From Gilichinskyi gelida (GTDB lineage: Bacteria > Acidobacteriota > Thermoanaerobaculia > Gp7-AA8), in contig JBBPII010000007.1 of the NCBI GenBank assembly GCA_038040385.1, positions 180,346 through 244,345 of the forward strand: a DNA stretch of 64,000 bases, written 5' to 3'. The translations under genes and the position numbers were made by a program. The notes under the pieces are model-generated. The model was not told the DNA's origin. It saw only the letters and a list, made by a program, of their open reading frames with translations, and searched no databases. Positions 6,594-14,122 of this stretch are shown here, piece by piece (the first letter of the stretch is position 1; every line of letters starts with the position of its first letter).

Positions 6594-7697
6594 ATGACCG
6601 ACTTCATCAACACGCTTCCGATTCCTCCTTCGGCTCGCGACACGGTGCGCGCGGCGTTGCGTGGCGATGACGCCGCCTGGTCGGAAGACGCCGGCGGCTT
6701 CGCACTCGCGCTGCAGGAGCACGGCGTCGCGCCGCTGGTCTACTCGCGGCTGCCGCATCCGTCGCTGCGCGACATCGCCCTGCGCGCCGCGGCGGCGGAG
6801 ATGCTCCGCCTCGAGGATCTGCGCGCGTTGCTCGCCGGATTCGCCGAGCGGGCGATCCGGGTCCTGATCATCAAGGGCTCGGCGCTGGCGTACGACGTCT
6901 ACGACGCGCCGGAGCTGCGGCCGCGCGCCGATACCGACCTGCTCATCGACCGCGCCGACATCGAGCGGGTCCGCGTCCTCTTCGCCGCCCGCGGCTACCG
7001 CGCGCGCGTACTCAGCGGCGACCCGCACGCGAACCGGCAGCAGGCGTTCGAGCGCGCGGACCGCTTCGGCGTCGAGCACGTCTATGACGTGCACTGGGAC
7101 ATTGCCAATACGCCGGTCGTGCGCGGCGCGCTCGGCATGGAGGAGCTGCTGATGCGGGCCATGCCGCTGCCGCGCATCGGCCCCGCGGCGCTGGCGCCGT
7201 CGCACGTCGACGCGCTGCTTCTGGCCTGCATCCACCGCGTCGCACACCATCACGACAGCGACCGGCTGATCTGGCTGTACGACACCCATCTGCTGCGCGA
7301 ACAGATGTCGCCCGCCGAGCACGAGGCGTTCTGGCGCCGCGCGTCGGAGCGGCGGGTGGTGGTCATCTGCGAGCGCTCGATCGAGCTGGCGGACGAGTGG
7401 TTCGCGCGCGCGCCCCACGACCGGGCGGCGGACTGGCTGGACGGCGTGCCGGACGACGAGCCCTCCGCGGCGTTCCTCGACCGCAACCGCTCGCTCGGTG
7501 CGGTGCTGGCGGGCGATCTGAAGGCGCTCGGCTGGCGCGCGCGGCTCGAGCGTCTGCGAGACCTGGCGCTGCCGCCGGCGGAGTTCATGCGCGCCAGCTT
7601 CCCCGGTGCGCCGCGCTACGCGCTGCCGTGGCTCTACCTCTATCGAGCCGCGCGCGGCGTGCTGCGGCTGTTCCATCGCGTGGATGCCGGAGGATGA
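6594..7697 (+). CDS. Nucleotidyltransferase-fold protein of a lasso-peptide cluster
   Basis: The 367-residue protein has the pattern of the nucleotidyltransferase family often found in peptide and polysaccharide clusters (NTP_transf_5-like): LLAGFAERAIRVLIIKGSALAYDVYD, then ELRPRADTDLLIDR with the metal-binding DxD-type acidic residues, then FEHVYDVHWDI-like (here GVEHVYDVHWDIANTP) and a His-rich LLACIHRVAHHHDSDRLIWLYD. The product probably transfers a nucleotide to a small molecule or peptide. Its TGA overlaps the ATG of the cyclase gene (7694), so it belongs to the same transcript. Enzymes of this type accompany HprK-like kinases in some lasso clusters, where they are thought to modify the peptide; the substrate here is inferred from context only. 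Confidence 0.75.
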   Translation: MTDFINTLPIPPSARDTVRAALRGDDAAWSEDAGGFALALQEHGVAPLVYSRLPHPSLRDIALRAAAAEMLRLEDLRALLAGFAERAIRVLIIKGSALAYDVYDAPELRPRADTDLLIDRADIERVRVLFAARGYRARVLSGDPHANRQQAFERADRFGVEHVYDVHWDIANTPVVRGALGMEELLMRAMPLPRIGPAALAPSHVDALLLACIHRVAHHHDSDRLIWLYDTHLLREQMSPAEHEAFWRRASERRVVVICERSIELADEWFARAPHDRAADWLDGVPDDEPSAAFLDRNRSLGAVLAGDLKALGWRARLERLRDLALPPAEFMRASFPGAPRYALPWLYLYRAARGVLRLFHRVDAGG

Positions 7698-9331
7698 GCG
7701 GACTGGTCGCCATCGTCCGGTTCGACGGAAGCGACGCGACGCTGACGCCGGCAGCGTCGGAGATCGGCGACGTGGCGGTCGTCTTCGATGGCCGCATCGA
7801 CGCCCGCGACGATCTCGCTCGCGCCCTCGGCGCGCCCGATGTGACGCCCGACGCGGGGCTGGCGGCACGTGCGTTCTCTGTGTGGGGGGACGACGCGCCG
7901 GCGCACATCATCGGCGACTTCGCCATCGCCGCCTGGAACCGCCGCGAGCATTGCCTGACGCTGGCCCGCGACCGCTTCGGCGTGCGGCCGCTGTACTTCG
8001 CGCGCGTCGGCGACTCGGTGATGGCGATGACCGATCTCGCCGCGCTGCTGGCGACCGGCGACCTCGGCGCGACGCTCGACGACGCGGTGATCGAGGACTT
8101 TCTTCTGTTCGGTTGCGGGCTCGATGAAACGAAGACGTCGTTCGCGCGCATCGGTCGCGTGGCGCCGGCACACGTGGCCATCTTCGATGAGCGCGGTGTG
8201 CGGCAGAGACGCTATTGGAATCTGAAGGCGGTGGATGCGCCCCCACCCTCCGACGCGGTAGAGCAGTTTCGCGACCTGTTCTCGCACGCCGTGGCCGACC
8301 GCGCGCGGGGCGGGCGGGTGGCGCTCTCGCTCAGCGGCGGCGTCGACTCCACGGCTGTCGCCGCGACGCTCGCGCGTGTCCGGCCCGGCGCCACGAGCGC
8401 AGTGACAGCCGGCTACGAAGAATTGATCGAGGACGACGATCATCGCTACGCGGCGCGCGCCGCCGCGGCGCTGGGCATCCCGCATCACTTCCTCCGCTCC
8501 GACGGCTATGAGCTCTTCGAGCGATGGGACGACCCGCACTGCCGCGGTCTGGAGCCGGTCGACACGCCGCTGCGCGCCGCGTTCATCGACCTCATGCGCC
8601 TTCTCGGCGATCGCGGGCCGGTAATCATGACCGGGCAGGGCGCTGATGCCGTTCTCTACGCCTCGCACGGCTACTTCGTCGGCCTGCTCAAACGCGGCCG
8701 CATCGATCGCGTGGTGCGCGAGGCGCTCGGCTACGCGCTCACGCGACGCCGGCTGCCGCCGCTGCTTTTCCGGTCGCATCTGACGCGCGCGCTCCGTCTC
8801 ACCTCCGACGAGCCGCCGCTGCCGCGATGGATCCGCGGCAATCTGCGCGAGCGGTGGCGCGAATACTGGGCGTGGCGGCGGCGGGCGCTGCATCCGGCCA
8901 GACCGGAGGCCGCGTATTTCGTCCAGCAGCCGCTCTGGTCGAGCGCGTTTCAGTCGTACGACTTCGCTTGGACCGGCGTTCGCTCGGAGCTGGCGGTGCC
9001 GTTTTTCGACACTCGGGTGGTCGAGTTTCTCTTCTCCCTCCCGCCCATGCCGCATTTCGCGGACAAGGACATCGTGCGTCGGGCGATGGCCGGCTCGCTG
9101 CCGGACGACGTCCGCCTGCGGCCGAAACGCCCGCTTGGCGCGGATCCTGCGCAAGTCCTGTTACGCCGCCAAGTTGAGAGGTGGCTGCCGCGATTGAACC
9201 AGCCGGAAATAGAGGGATATGTGGACAGGCGTATACTGACTGAATCGGTGCGATCCGCAGCGGCTCGAGGAGCGCCAATGCATCATGAGATTGCGGCGTT
9301 GAGCTTGGCCGTGTGGTTGTCCTACCGATGA
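7694..9331 (+). CDS. Asparagine synthase-like lasso peptide cyclase (C protein)
   Basis: The 545-residue protein has an N-terminal glutaminase-like domain (MSGLVAIVRFDG, then DFAIAAWNRREHCLTLARDRFGVRPLYFA, about residues 1-190) and a synthetase domain with the ATP PP-loop LSLSGGVDSTAVAATL near residue 213. Residue 2 is Ser, not the Cys nucleophile of true glutamine-dependent asparagine synthetases, as in lasso cyclases (McjC type) that adenylate a peptide Asp or Glu side chain and close the macrolactam. A GGAGG site precedes the ATG and the gene overlaps both neighbours. The tiny precursor gene begins in its last codons. Together these make a cyclase role likely; an asparagine-synthetase-like enzyme for another amidation is the alternative. 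Confidence 0.88.
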   Translation: MSGLVAIVRFDGSDATLTPAASEIGDVAVVFDGRIDARDDLARALGAPDVTPDAGLAARAFSVWGDDAPAHIIGDFAIAAWNRREHCLTLARDRFGVRPLYFARVGDSVMAMTDLAALLATGDLGATLDDAVIEDFLLFGCGLDETKTSFARIGRVAPAHVAIFDERGVRQRRYWNLKAVDAPPPSDAVEQFRDLFSHAVADRARGGRVALSLSGGVDSTAVAATLARVRPGATSAVTAGYEELIEDDDHRYAARAAAALGIPHHFLRSDGYELFERWDDPHCRGLEPVDTPLRAAFIDLMRLLGDRGPVIMTGQGADAVLYASHGYFVGLLKRGRIDRVVREALGYALTRRRLPPLLFRSHLTRALRLTSDEPPLPRWIRGNLRERWREYWAWRRRALHPARPEAAYFVQQPLWSSAFQSYDFAWTGVRSELAVPFFDTRVVEFLFSLPPMPHFADKDIVRRAMAGSLPDDVRLRPKRPLGADPAQVLLRRQVERWLPRLNQPEIEGYVDRRILTESVRSAAARGAPMHHEIAALSLAVWLSYR

Positions 9332-9480
9332 GCTTCGGCATGGACCAGAAAGAGAACAAGAAGCGGCCTTACACGCCGCCGCGACTCATCGTCTACGGCG
9401 ATGTGCGCACCCTCACGCGTGAGGGCGGCCCGCACACCACGAAGGACAACGGCAACAACGCGCGCGGCAATCGCACGTGA
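9328..9480 (+). CDS. Lasso peptide precursor (A peptide)
   Basis: A 50-residue frame overlaps the cyclase stop (ATGA) and the kinase start (GTGA). The leader carries YTPPRLIVYGDVRTLT, the YxxPxLxxYGxVxxLT signature recognised by PqqD-like lasso B1 proteins. The remainder, GGPHTTKDNGNNARGNRT, would be the core. Taking Gly as residue 1 places Asp at position 8; taking the preceding Glu as residue 1, with Thr at -2 as is usual, places Asp at position 9. Both give an 8- or 9-residue ring, as lasso peptides require. The C-terminal residue is Thr, a possible substrate for the adjacent kinase. The core is hydrophilic and lacks bulky plug residues except His and Lys/Arg. A second ATG at 9340 is an alternative start. 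Confidence 0.85.
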   Translation: MSFGMDQKENKKRPYTPPRLIVYGDVRTLTREGGPHTTKDNGNNARGNRT

Positions 9481-10418
9481 CCTTCCGCTACGGCGTGTAC
9501 GGCCTTTCGATCGAGGCCGACGCGCCGATTGACGGTGCTCAGATCGCCGGCATCCCGCCCGACCCCGACCTCCGCGTTTTCATGCATTCGATACCGCCGT
9601 CCGCGGCGACGGTGTTCGCCACGCCGCCGGTCTTCGACGACGAGAACGTCACGATCGTCCTCGACGGCGGCGCGTACGGCTTCCGCTACGCCGACGGCAC
9701 GCGGTTCGTCATCGACGCCTTGGCGTCGACGATCTGGAGCTCCGCGCCCCCCTCGGCGACGCTCGCCGACACGGCGACGTACCTCCTCGGACCGGTCCTG
9801 GCGTTCGTGCTGCGCCGGCGCGGCACCCTGTCGCTGCACGCCAGCGCGGTGGTCATCGGCGGGCAGGCCGTGGCCATCGCGGCCGCGCCGGGCGGCGGGA
9901 AATCGACGACCGCCGCGGCGTTTGCCGACCGCGGCGCCGCGATCGTCACCGACGACGTCCTCCCGATCGTCTGGCTCAACGGCGAGCCGTGCGCTGTCCC
10001 GGGATATCCGCGCCTCCGCCTCTGGCCGGAGACGGTCGCTGCGCGCTATGGCGCGGACGATGCGCTTCCCCTGCTGTCGGAAGGTTGGACGAAGCGGTAC
10101 CTCGACGTCAGCGCCTGTTTTCCCCGCGAGCCGCTGCCGCTCCGCGCGATCGTGGTCCTCCGGGATCGCATCGCCGGCCCGCCGCACATCGCGCGCCTCG
10201 GCGGGCACGAAGCGGCCATGCAGCTCGTGGCCAACAGCTCAATGGCGCTCTACCTCGACCCTGTCATGCGGGTGGAGGAGCTGGACCGGGTCAGCGCGCT
10301 CGTCGAGCGCGTGCCGCTCTTCGCCGCGTGGCCGAGCGACGATCTGGCGCGCGTCGGCGAGCTATGCGACGCCATCGCCGCGACGGTTGCACCGGGCGCG
10401 TTATCATCGCCGCGGTGA
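9477..10418 (+). CDS. HprK-like kinase of the lasso cluster
   Basis: The 313-residue protein starts with GTG overlapping the precursor stop. It shows an HPr kinase-like P-loop, AIAAAPGGGKSTTAAAF near residues 134-150, followed by GAAIVTDDVLPI (Walker B-like acidic pair) and a conserved GYPRLRLWPE. The N-terminal half (DLRVFMHSIPP, GTRFVIDA) matches the nonkinase domain common to such lasso-associated homologues. In the paeninodin type of lasso cluster a homologous kinase phosphorylates the C-terminal side-chain hydroxyl of the precursor; the precursor here ends in Thr, so the same reaction is plausible. It lacks the HPr-recognition C-terminus of true HprK. Overlaps on both sides place it in one operon. 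Confidence 0.82.
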   Translation: MTFRYGVYGLSIEADAPIDGAQIAGIPPDPDLRVFMHSIPPSAATVFATPPVFDDENVTIVLDGGAYGFRYADGTRFVIDALASTIWSSAPPSATLADTATYLLGPVLAFVLRRRGTLSLHASAVVIGGQAVAIAAAPGGGKSTTAAAFADRGAAIVTDDVLPIVWLNGEPCAVPGYPRLRLWPETVAARYGADDALPLLSEGWTKRYLDVSACFPREPLPLRAIVVLRDRIAGPPHIARLGGHEAAMQLVANSSMALYLDPVMRVEELDRVSALVERVPLFAAWPSDDLARVGELCDAIAATVAPGALSSPR

Positions 10419-10681
10419 AAGCTCCCCGCGCGCGCGACGGCGTCATCGCCAAGATGATCGGCAATGAGATGGTGCTGCTCGATTACGACCGCGGCATCTA
10501 CTACGGCCTCAATCCGGTGGGCGCGCGCGTCTGGCAGTTGCTATCGGAGGGGGAGGCCCTGGAGCGGATCCTCGAGCGGCTCGCCGACGAGTACGAGGTC
10601 AGCCGCGAGGCGCTCGAGTCGGACGTCGCCGCGCTACTGCTCGAGCTGGAGGCGAAGGAGCTGGTTCAAGCCGCGGACTGA
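10415..10681 (+). CDS. PqqD-family RiPP recognition element (lasso B1-like)
   Basis: The 88-residue protein begins with GTG overlapping the kinase stop (GTGA). Its sequence GVIAKMIGNEMVLLDYDRGIYYGLNPVGARVWQLL is the PqqD winged-helix pattern: a three-stranded sheet followed by helices with LNPVGAxVW. Such proteins bind the leader peptide and present the precursor to processing enzymes. Normally a B1 protein works with a B2 transglutaminase-like peptidase; no B2 gene or exporter lies in this cluster. Its 3' end overlaps the convergent response regulator by 16 bp, which marks the end of the operon. Confidence 0.85.
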   Translation: MKAPRARDGVIAKMIGNEMVLLDYDRGIYYGLNPVGARVWQLLSEGEALERILERLADEYEVSREALESDVAALLLELEAKELVQAAD

Positions 10682-11034
10682 TCGCGGATCTGCTCGATGA
10701 GGCTGCGGATGTCGAAGGGCTTGGTCAGCACGGCGGCCACCCGCTTCGCCCTTACGACCTCCAGTCCCGCGAGATTCGCCGTCATCACAATGACTTTACG
10801 CTCCAAGTTCGGGTTCTCCCGCGCCAGGAAGCGGAGGACGTCGATGCCGTCGACGCGCGGCATGGCCAAGTCGAGCACCACCGTCGCGTAGTCGTTGCTC
10901 GACAGTTTCTCGATGGCTTCGAATCCGTCACGGGCGCTGTCGACCTCGAAGCGCTCGTGCCGCAACACTCGCTCCACCATGGTGCGGATGGCGTCGTCGT
11001 CGTCGACGACCAGAATGCGTTTCCCGTCGCTCAC
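10666..11034 (-). CDS. Single-domain response regulator (CheY-like)
   Basis: The 122-residue product is one receiver domain: KRILVVDDDDAIRTMVERVL with the acidic cluster, ATVVLDLAMPRVDGIDVLRFL with the phospho-acceptor Asp and the MPxxDG turn, KVIVMTAN with the switch Thr, and AVLTKPFDIRSLI with the conserved Lys-Pro. No output domain follows. I chose the GTG at 11032-11034, which starts just before the first strand; the longer frame upstream runs through the palindromic repeat at 11086 and is unlikely. No kinase lies next to it, so its partner is unknown. It is convergent with the lasso operon. Confidence 0.85.
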   Translation of the reverse strand: MSDGKRILVVDDDDAIRTMVERVLRHERFEVDSARDGFEAIEKLSSNDYATVVLDLAMPRVDGIDVLRFLARENPNLERKVIVMTANLAGLEVVRAKRVAAVLTKPFDIRSLIEQIRDQSAA

Positions 11035-11085
11035 GGGTTCAGCGGGGGCAATGAGAGTGCCAAGAACCGCGTAATTGTGTGCAGC

Positions 11086-11125
11086 GACCGGCTTCAGCCG
11101 GTCGTGTGCCGGCTGAAGCCGGCAC
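11086..11125. repeat. CCGGCTTCAGCCGG-family double palindrome
   Basis: Two perfect palindromes lie side by side: GACCGGCTTCAGCCGGTC (11086-11103) and GTGCCGGCTGAAGCCGGCAC (11106-11125). Their cores are reverse complements of each other, so the pair can also fold as one long hairpin. The same core occurs in frame in the glycosyltransferase gene at 61508-61521. Confidence 0.85.
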
Positions 11126-11139
11126 CTACACGGTCGGGA

Positions 11140-11145
11140 TAGACT
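11140..11145 (+). promoter_or_regulatory. -10-like box (TAGACT) of the glutaredoxin fusion gene
   Basis: TAGACT lies 7 nt before the ATG at 11153 with no Shine-Dalgarno in between, the same close spacing seen before prs, zwf and others. Confidence 0.4.
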
Positions 11146-11152
11146 CCGAAAG

Positions 11153-11728
11153 ATGGACGTCATTCTCTACACGCGCAAAAACTGCCCGCTGTGCGACAAG
11201 GCGAAGTCGTCGATTCGCGCCGCGGCGTCGCTTCACCGGCTGCCGATCACGCTACGCGAGGTAGACATCGACGGCGACCCCGATCTGCGCGCGCGCTACA
11301 CCGACGACGTCCCGGTCATTCACGTCGACGGCGTGGAAGCGTTTCGGCATGAAGTGACGCCGGAGGAGTTCACGGCGTACGTGCGCGGCGGAGCGCGGAC
11401 GCCTTCCACGCTGGCGAACGAAACGTGCGTGCCCTGCCGCGGCGGCGTACCGCCACTCGCCGGCGAGGAGCTCGCGGCGCTGCTGCGCGAGCTGGGCAAC
11501 GGATGGCGGGTGGTGGATGGGCACCATCTGGAGAAGGAGTACCCGTTCCCCGACTTCGCCGAGGCGCTGGCGTTCACCAACCGTGTCGGCGCGCTGGCGG
11601 AAGAAGAGGGGCATCATCCCGACATTTACCTCGCCTGGGGGAAAGTGCGGATCACCAACTGGACGCACAAGATCGACGGGCTCTCGCGCGGCGACTTCGT
11701 GCTGGCGGCGAAAATCGACCGGCTATGA
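11153..11728 (+). CDS. Glutaredoxin-like domain fused to pterin-4a-carbinolamine dehydratase
   Basis: The 191-residue product joins two domains. Residues 1-80 are a DUF836/glutaredoxin-like fold: MDVILYTRKNCPLCDKAK with the redox pair Cys11-x-x-Cys14, and DDVPVIHVDG with the cis-Pro. Residues about 105-190 are a pterin-4a-carbinolamine dehydratase: GNGWRVVDGHHLEKEYPFPDFAEAL, EEEGHHPDIYLAWGKVRITNWTH with the catalytic His cluster. PCD recycles the 4a-hydroxy-pterin made by aromatic amino acid hydroxylases. A linker of about 25 residues contains a second CxxC (ETCVPCRGG). Fusion of the two is unusual; no aromatic hydroxylase is nearby. It overlaps the next gene by 4 bp. Confidence 0.85.
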   Translation: MDVILYTRKNCPLCDKAKSSIRAAASLHRLPITLREVDIDGDPDLRARYTDDVPVIHVDGVEAFRHEVTPEEFTAYVRGGARTPSTLANETCVPCRGGVPPLAGEELAALLRELGNGWRVVDGHHLEKEYPFPDFAEALAFTNRVGALAEEEGHHPDIYLAWGKVRITNWTHKIDGLSRGDFVLAAKIDRL

Positions 11729-12042
11729 CCACGTACGAGACCGTGCGCGAACTGGCCCGGGAGCTGCCTGGCGTGGAAGAGTCGACCTCCTACGGCACGC
11801 CGGCGCTGAAGGTGAAGAAGAAACTTCTCGCCAGGCTCAAGGAAGACGGCAAGACGCTGGTGTTGAGGGTCAGCTTCGACGAGCGCGACATCCTGATGCA
11901 GTCCGAACCGGAGACGTTCTTCATCACCGATCACTACCTCGGATATCCCGCCGTGCTGGCGAAGCTGCCGCGGCTCGGACGGAAGCAGCTTCGCGATGTT
12001 CTGGCGATGTCGTGGCGGTTCGTGACCGGCAAGTCACTCTGA
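11725..12042 (+). CDS. MmcQ/YjbR family protein
   Basis: The 105-residue product has the MmcQ/YjbR pattern: a start TVRELARELPGVEESTSYGTPALKVKKKLLARL, then KTLVLRVSFDERDILMQSEPETFFITDHYLGYPAVLAKL and a C-terminal RDVLAMSWRFV. The family adopts a CyaY-like fold and is thought to bind DNA; its cellular role is not defined. The ATG overlaps the TGA of the glutaredoxin-PCD fusion (ATGA), so the two are co-translated. Its end overlaps the convergent secreted-protein gene by 9 bp. Confidence 0.85.
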   Translation: MTTYETVRELARELPGVEESTSYGTPALKVKKKLLARLKEDGKTLVLRVSFDERDILMQSEPETFFITDHYLGYPAVLAKLPRLGRKQLRDVLAMSWRFVTGKSL

Positions 12043-12894
12043 CTTCGTCTTCCAGCTCTCTTTCTCCACCTTCCATGCGCCGCCCTCGCGCACCATGGTG
12101 ATGGTGCCGTTGGAGGTCTCTTTTCCATCCTTCGCCGTGGCCGTCAGCGTGGCGGTGTTGCCGTCCACCGCGCCGCCGGTGATCTTCACGTTCTTCGGCT
12201 GCATGGCCTGAATCATGGGCAGCATCTCTTTGAATTCGGGCCCGTCCATCTGCTTGGCACGCTCGGCGGCCGCGCCCTTCCGAATGCCGGCCATGTCGCC
12301 GGCCGCGACGGCCTTGGTGAATGCCCAGTAGGCCTTGGCCGGTTCTCCGCCACCGGCCGGCAGCGGCGTCCCCTTCAGCGGCTCCGCGGCAGGCGCCTTC
12401 ACCGCGGCGACCGGAAGATCGAACGTGGCGCTGTACTGGTAGGTGTCGCCGAAGAAGTCGTCGGGCTTGGGGATGAAGACTTTGCCGGCGATGCGCTGCG
12501 GGGTCATCGCCGTGAGCGCGACCTCCTGCATGCCGACGCCGGAGAAGCCGTTGTGCTTGAGCGCGGGATCGTAGACGCTGCCGCTGACCACCCGCTTCTC
12601 GTCGTTGATCAGCACCGCGAATCCCTTCAGGTTCGCCTTGTCGCGCCAGCGCATGAATTCGAACTCATCGGCCAGCGCCGCCCGCGGCACTTCCTGATCG
12701 GTGACCAACAGGAAGGTGGCGCTCTTCTTCTTGTCGAACGGGTCTTCCTTGGGCATCGCGTAGGCGTACTTCAGCGCGGTGGTCTTGCCATTGGCGGTGA
12801 TGGAGCCGCTGACTTTGGGCGCGTCACCGGCAGTCGCGGCGATGGTCACCGCGAGGCCGACCAGCAGGGCAAGGAACGGACGGGAAACGCACAT
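12034..12894 (-). CDS. Secreted protein of unknown function
   Basis: The 286-residue product has a signal peptide (MCVSRPFLALLVGLAVTIAATAG) preceded by a good GGAGGAG site. The first part (KVSGSITANGKTTALKYAYAM, DQEVPRAALADEFEFMRW, VVSGSVYDPAL) is beta-rich and unrecognised. A proline/alanine linker near residue 185 leads to a C-terminal region (AKAYWAFTKAVAAGDMAGIRKGAA, GNTATLTATAKDGKET, MVREGGAWKVEKESWK) that follows the NTF2/DUF4878-like pattern of small periplasmic domains. It probably acts outside the cytoplasm; no catalytic motif is visible. It is convergent with the YjbR gene and downstream of the AI-2E family exporter on the same strand. Confidence 0.75.
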   Translation of the reverse strand: MCVSRPFLALLVGLAVTIAATAGDAPKVSGSITANGKTTALKYAYAMPKEDPFDKKKSATFLLVTDQEVPRAALADEFEFMRWRDKANLKGFAVLINDEKRVVSGSVYDPALKHNGFSGVGMQEVALTAMTPQRIAGKVFIPKPDDFFGDTYQYSATFDLPVAAVKAPAAEPLKGTPLPAGGGEPAKAYWAFTKAVAAGDMAGIRKGAAAERAKQMDGPEFKEMLPMIQAMQPKNVKITGGAVDGNTATLTATAKDGKETSNGTITMVREGGAWKVEKESWKTKSE

Positions 12895-12962
12895 GGACTT
12901 TCTCCTCCTACGGATAGGGCCAACCTATGCCGGGAGGAAGGGCACCGCTGTGACGTGGGTCA

Positions 12963-14033
12963 TCAAACCAGCCCGCGGTCGCGTAGTTCCCGCTTGACGA
13001 AGGCGTAGATGATGGGCGCCATCACCACGCCGCCGACGCCGAATGCCGTCTCGCCGATCAGGATGGCCAGGAGGATCTCCCACGCCTCGGAATCGGTCTG
13101 TCCGCCGACGATGCGCGAGTTGATGAGGTACTCGAGTTTGTGGATCAGCACCAGGAACACCAGCGACGCCACCGCCGTACCGACGGAGATGCCCAACGAC
13201 AGAACGACGATCACGGTGTTGGAGATGAGATTGCCGAGCACCGGAATCAGTCCGCAGATGAAAGTGACCAGGACGATGGTGGTGGAGAAGGGGACGCGGA
13301 TGCCGAAGAGCGGCAAAGCCACCAGCAAATACGACGCGGTCAGGACGGTGTTGACGGCGGAGATCTTCACCTGCGCGGTGGCGATGCGCGCGAAGGCGTC
13401 GGCGAAGCGATCCACCTTCTCCGCGAGCGCCTGCGCCAGAGCGCCGCGCTGCTCATCCTGATGAGTCACGTGGCGGAAAAAGACCAGAATCGCCAGCAGA
13501 ATGCCCATCAGCGCGTGCACCAGCCCGAGGCTCACCGTGCTGCCGGCGACCTTCAGCGTCGCGGCGTGCTCCTTGAGCCAGTCGACGATGGCGGCCTTCA
13601 CCGTCTCCGCGTCGGTGAGCACCTCCGGGATGATCTGCTCGCCGTAGCCGCCGAGCCAGGCGCGTGTCGACTGAAGGATGTCCGCCATCTTCGTCATCAT
13701 CGCCGGCACGCGCTCGGCATGATGGCGCAGGAACGACACCGCCAGCGCGATGCCGCCGACGATCGCCCCGCCGACGATCAGGGTGACCAGAATCAGCGCC
13801 AGCGGCCGCGCCGCGCCCCCCATCCGCTTGGAGAACGCGCCCGCCAGGCGGTCGAGGATCAGGTAGAGGACCAGCCCCGTGACCACCGCGGAGACGAGGT
13901 GGTGCATCATCACGTAGATCAGCAGAGTCCCGATCATCACCCACGCCGCGATCTCGACGTTCGAGGTACGCGGGCGCGCGACGACGACCACAGGCTCCTC
14001 GACGGGAACGACCGGGACCGGACTGGACGTCAT
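12963..14033 (-). CDS. AI-2E family transporter (PerM-like membrane protein)
   Basis: The 356-residue product has about eight membrane helices and the family layout: two or three N-terminal helices (SNVEIAAWVMIGTLLIYVMMHHL, LILDRLAGAF), a long extramembrane central part (residues about 110-190), then TVSLGLVHALMGILLAILVFF, the conserved PFSTTIVLVTFICGLIPVLGNLISN and a C-terminal NSRIVGGQTDSEAWEILLAILIGETAFGVGGVVMAPI. These proteins export small molecules or ions; the substrate is unknown. I chose the ATG at 14031-14033 because the long upstream extension is low quality and a TACAAT box lies 7 nt before this start. Confidence 0.85.
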   Translation of the reverse strand: MTSSPVPVVPVEEPVVVVARPRTSNVEIAAWVMIGTLLIYVMMHHLVSAVVTGLVLYLILDRLAGAFSKRMGGAARPLALILVTLIVGGAIVGGIALAVSFLRHHAERVPAMMTKMADILQSTRAWLGGYGEQIIPEVLTDAETVKAAIVDWLKEHAATLKVAGSTVSLGLVHALMGILLAILVFFRHVTHQDEQRGALAQALAEKVDRFADAFARIATAQVKISAVNTVLTASYLLVALPLFGIRVPFSTTIVLVTFICGLIPVLGNLISNTVIVVLSLGISVGTAVASLVFLVLIHKLEYLINSRIVGGQTDSEAWEILLAILIGETAFGVGGVVMAPIIYAFVKRELRDRGLV

Positions 14034-14040
14034 GCGAGTG

Positions 14041-14046
14041 ATTGTA
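14041..14046 (-). promoter_or_regulatory. -10 box (TACAAT) of the AI-2E family gene
   Basis: On the minus strand TACAAT ends 7 nt before the ATG, with no Shine-Dalgarno site, as in a leaderless transcript. Confidence 0.45.
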
Positions 14047-14055
14047 GCGGCCGGG

Positions 14056-14087
14056 TCAATGAAAGTCGTGGGGAGTGATTGACGTCG
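14056..14087. repeat. Mosaic of two abutting 16-bp segments identical to dnaE2
   Basis: TCAATGAAAGTCGTGG (14056-14071) equals 15277-15292, the last codons and stop of dnaE2. The next 16 bases, GGAGTGATTGACGTCG (14072-14087), equal 16021-16036 inside dnaE2. Both are in the same orientation as in dnaE2 and they join with no gap. The membrane-protein gene at 14123 lies between this mosaic and the dnaE2 end. Confidence 0.8.
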
Positions 14088-14122
14088 GGTAGGGAAATCG
14101 TGCGGTCGCGTCTCACCTAAGT

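Noticed and set aside
11035..11163. Upstream extension of the response regulator to 11163
   Set aside because: It would translate the double palindrome at 11086 and has no receiver-domain similarity; GTG at 11032-11034 starts right at the domain.
14056..14087. tRNA-type attachment site at the left dnaE2-like mosaic
   Set aside because: No tRNA or integrase gene is nearby; the matches are to protein-coding dnaE2 sequence.
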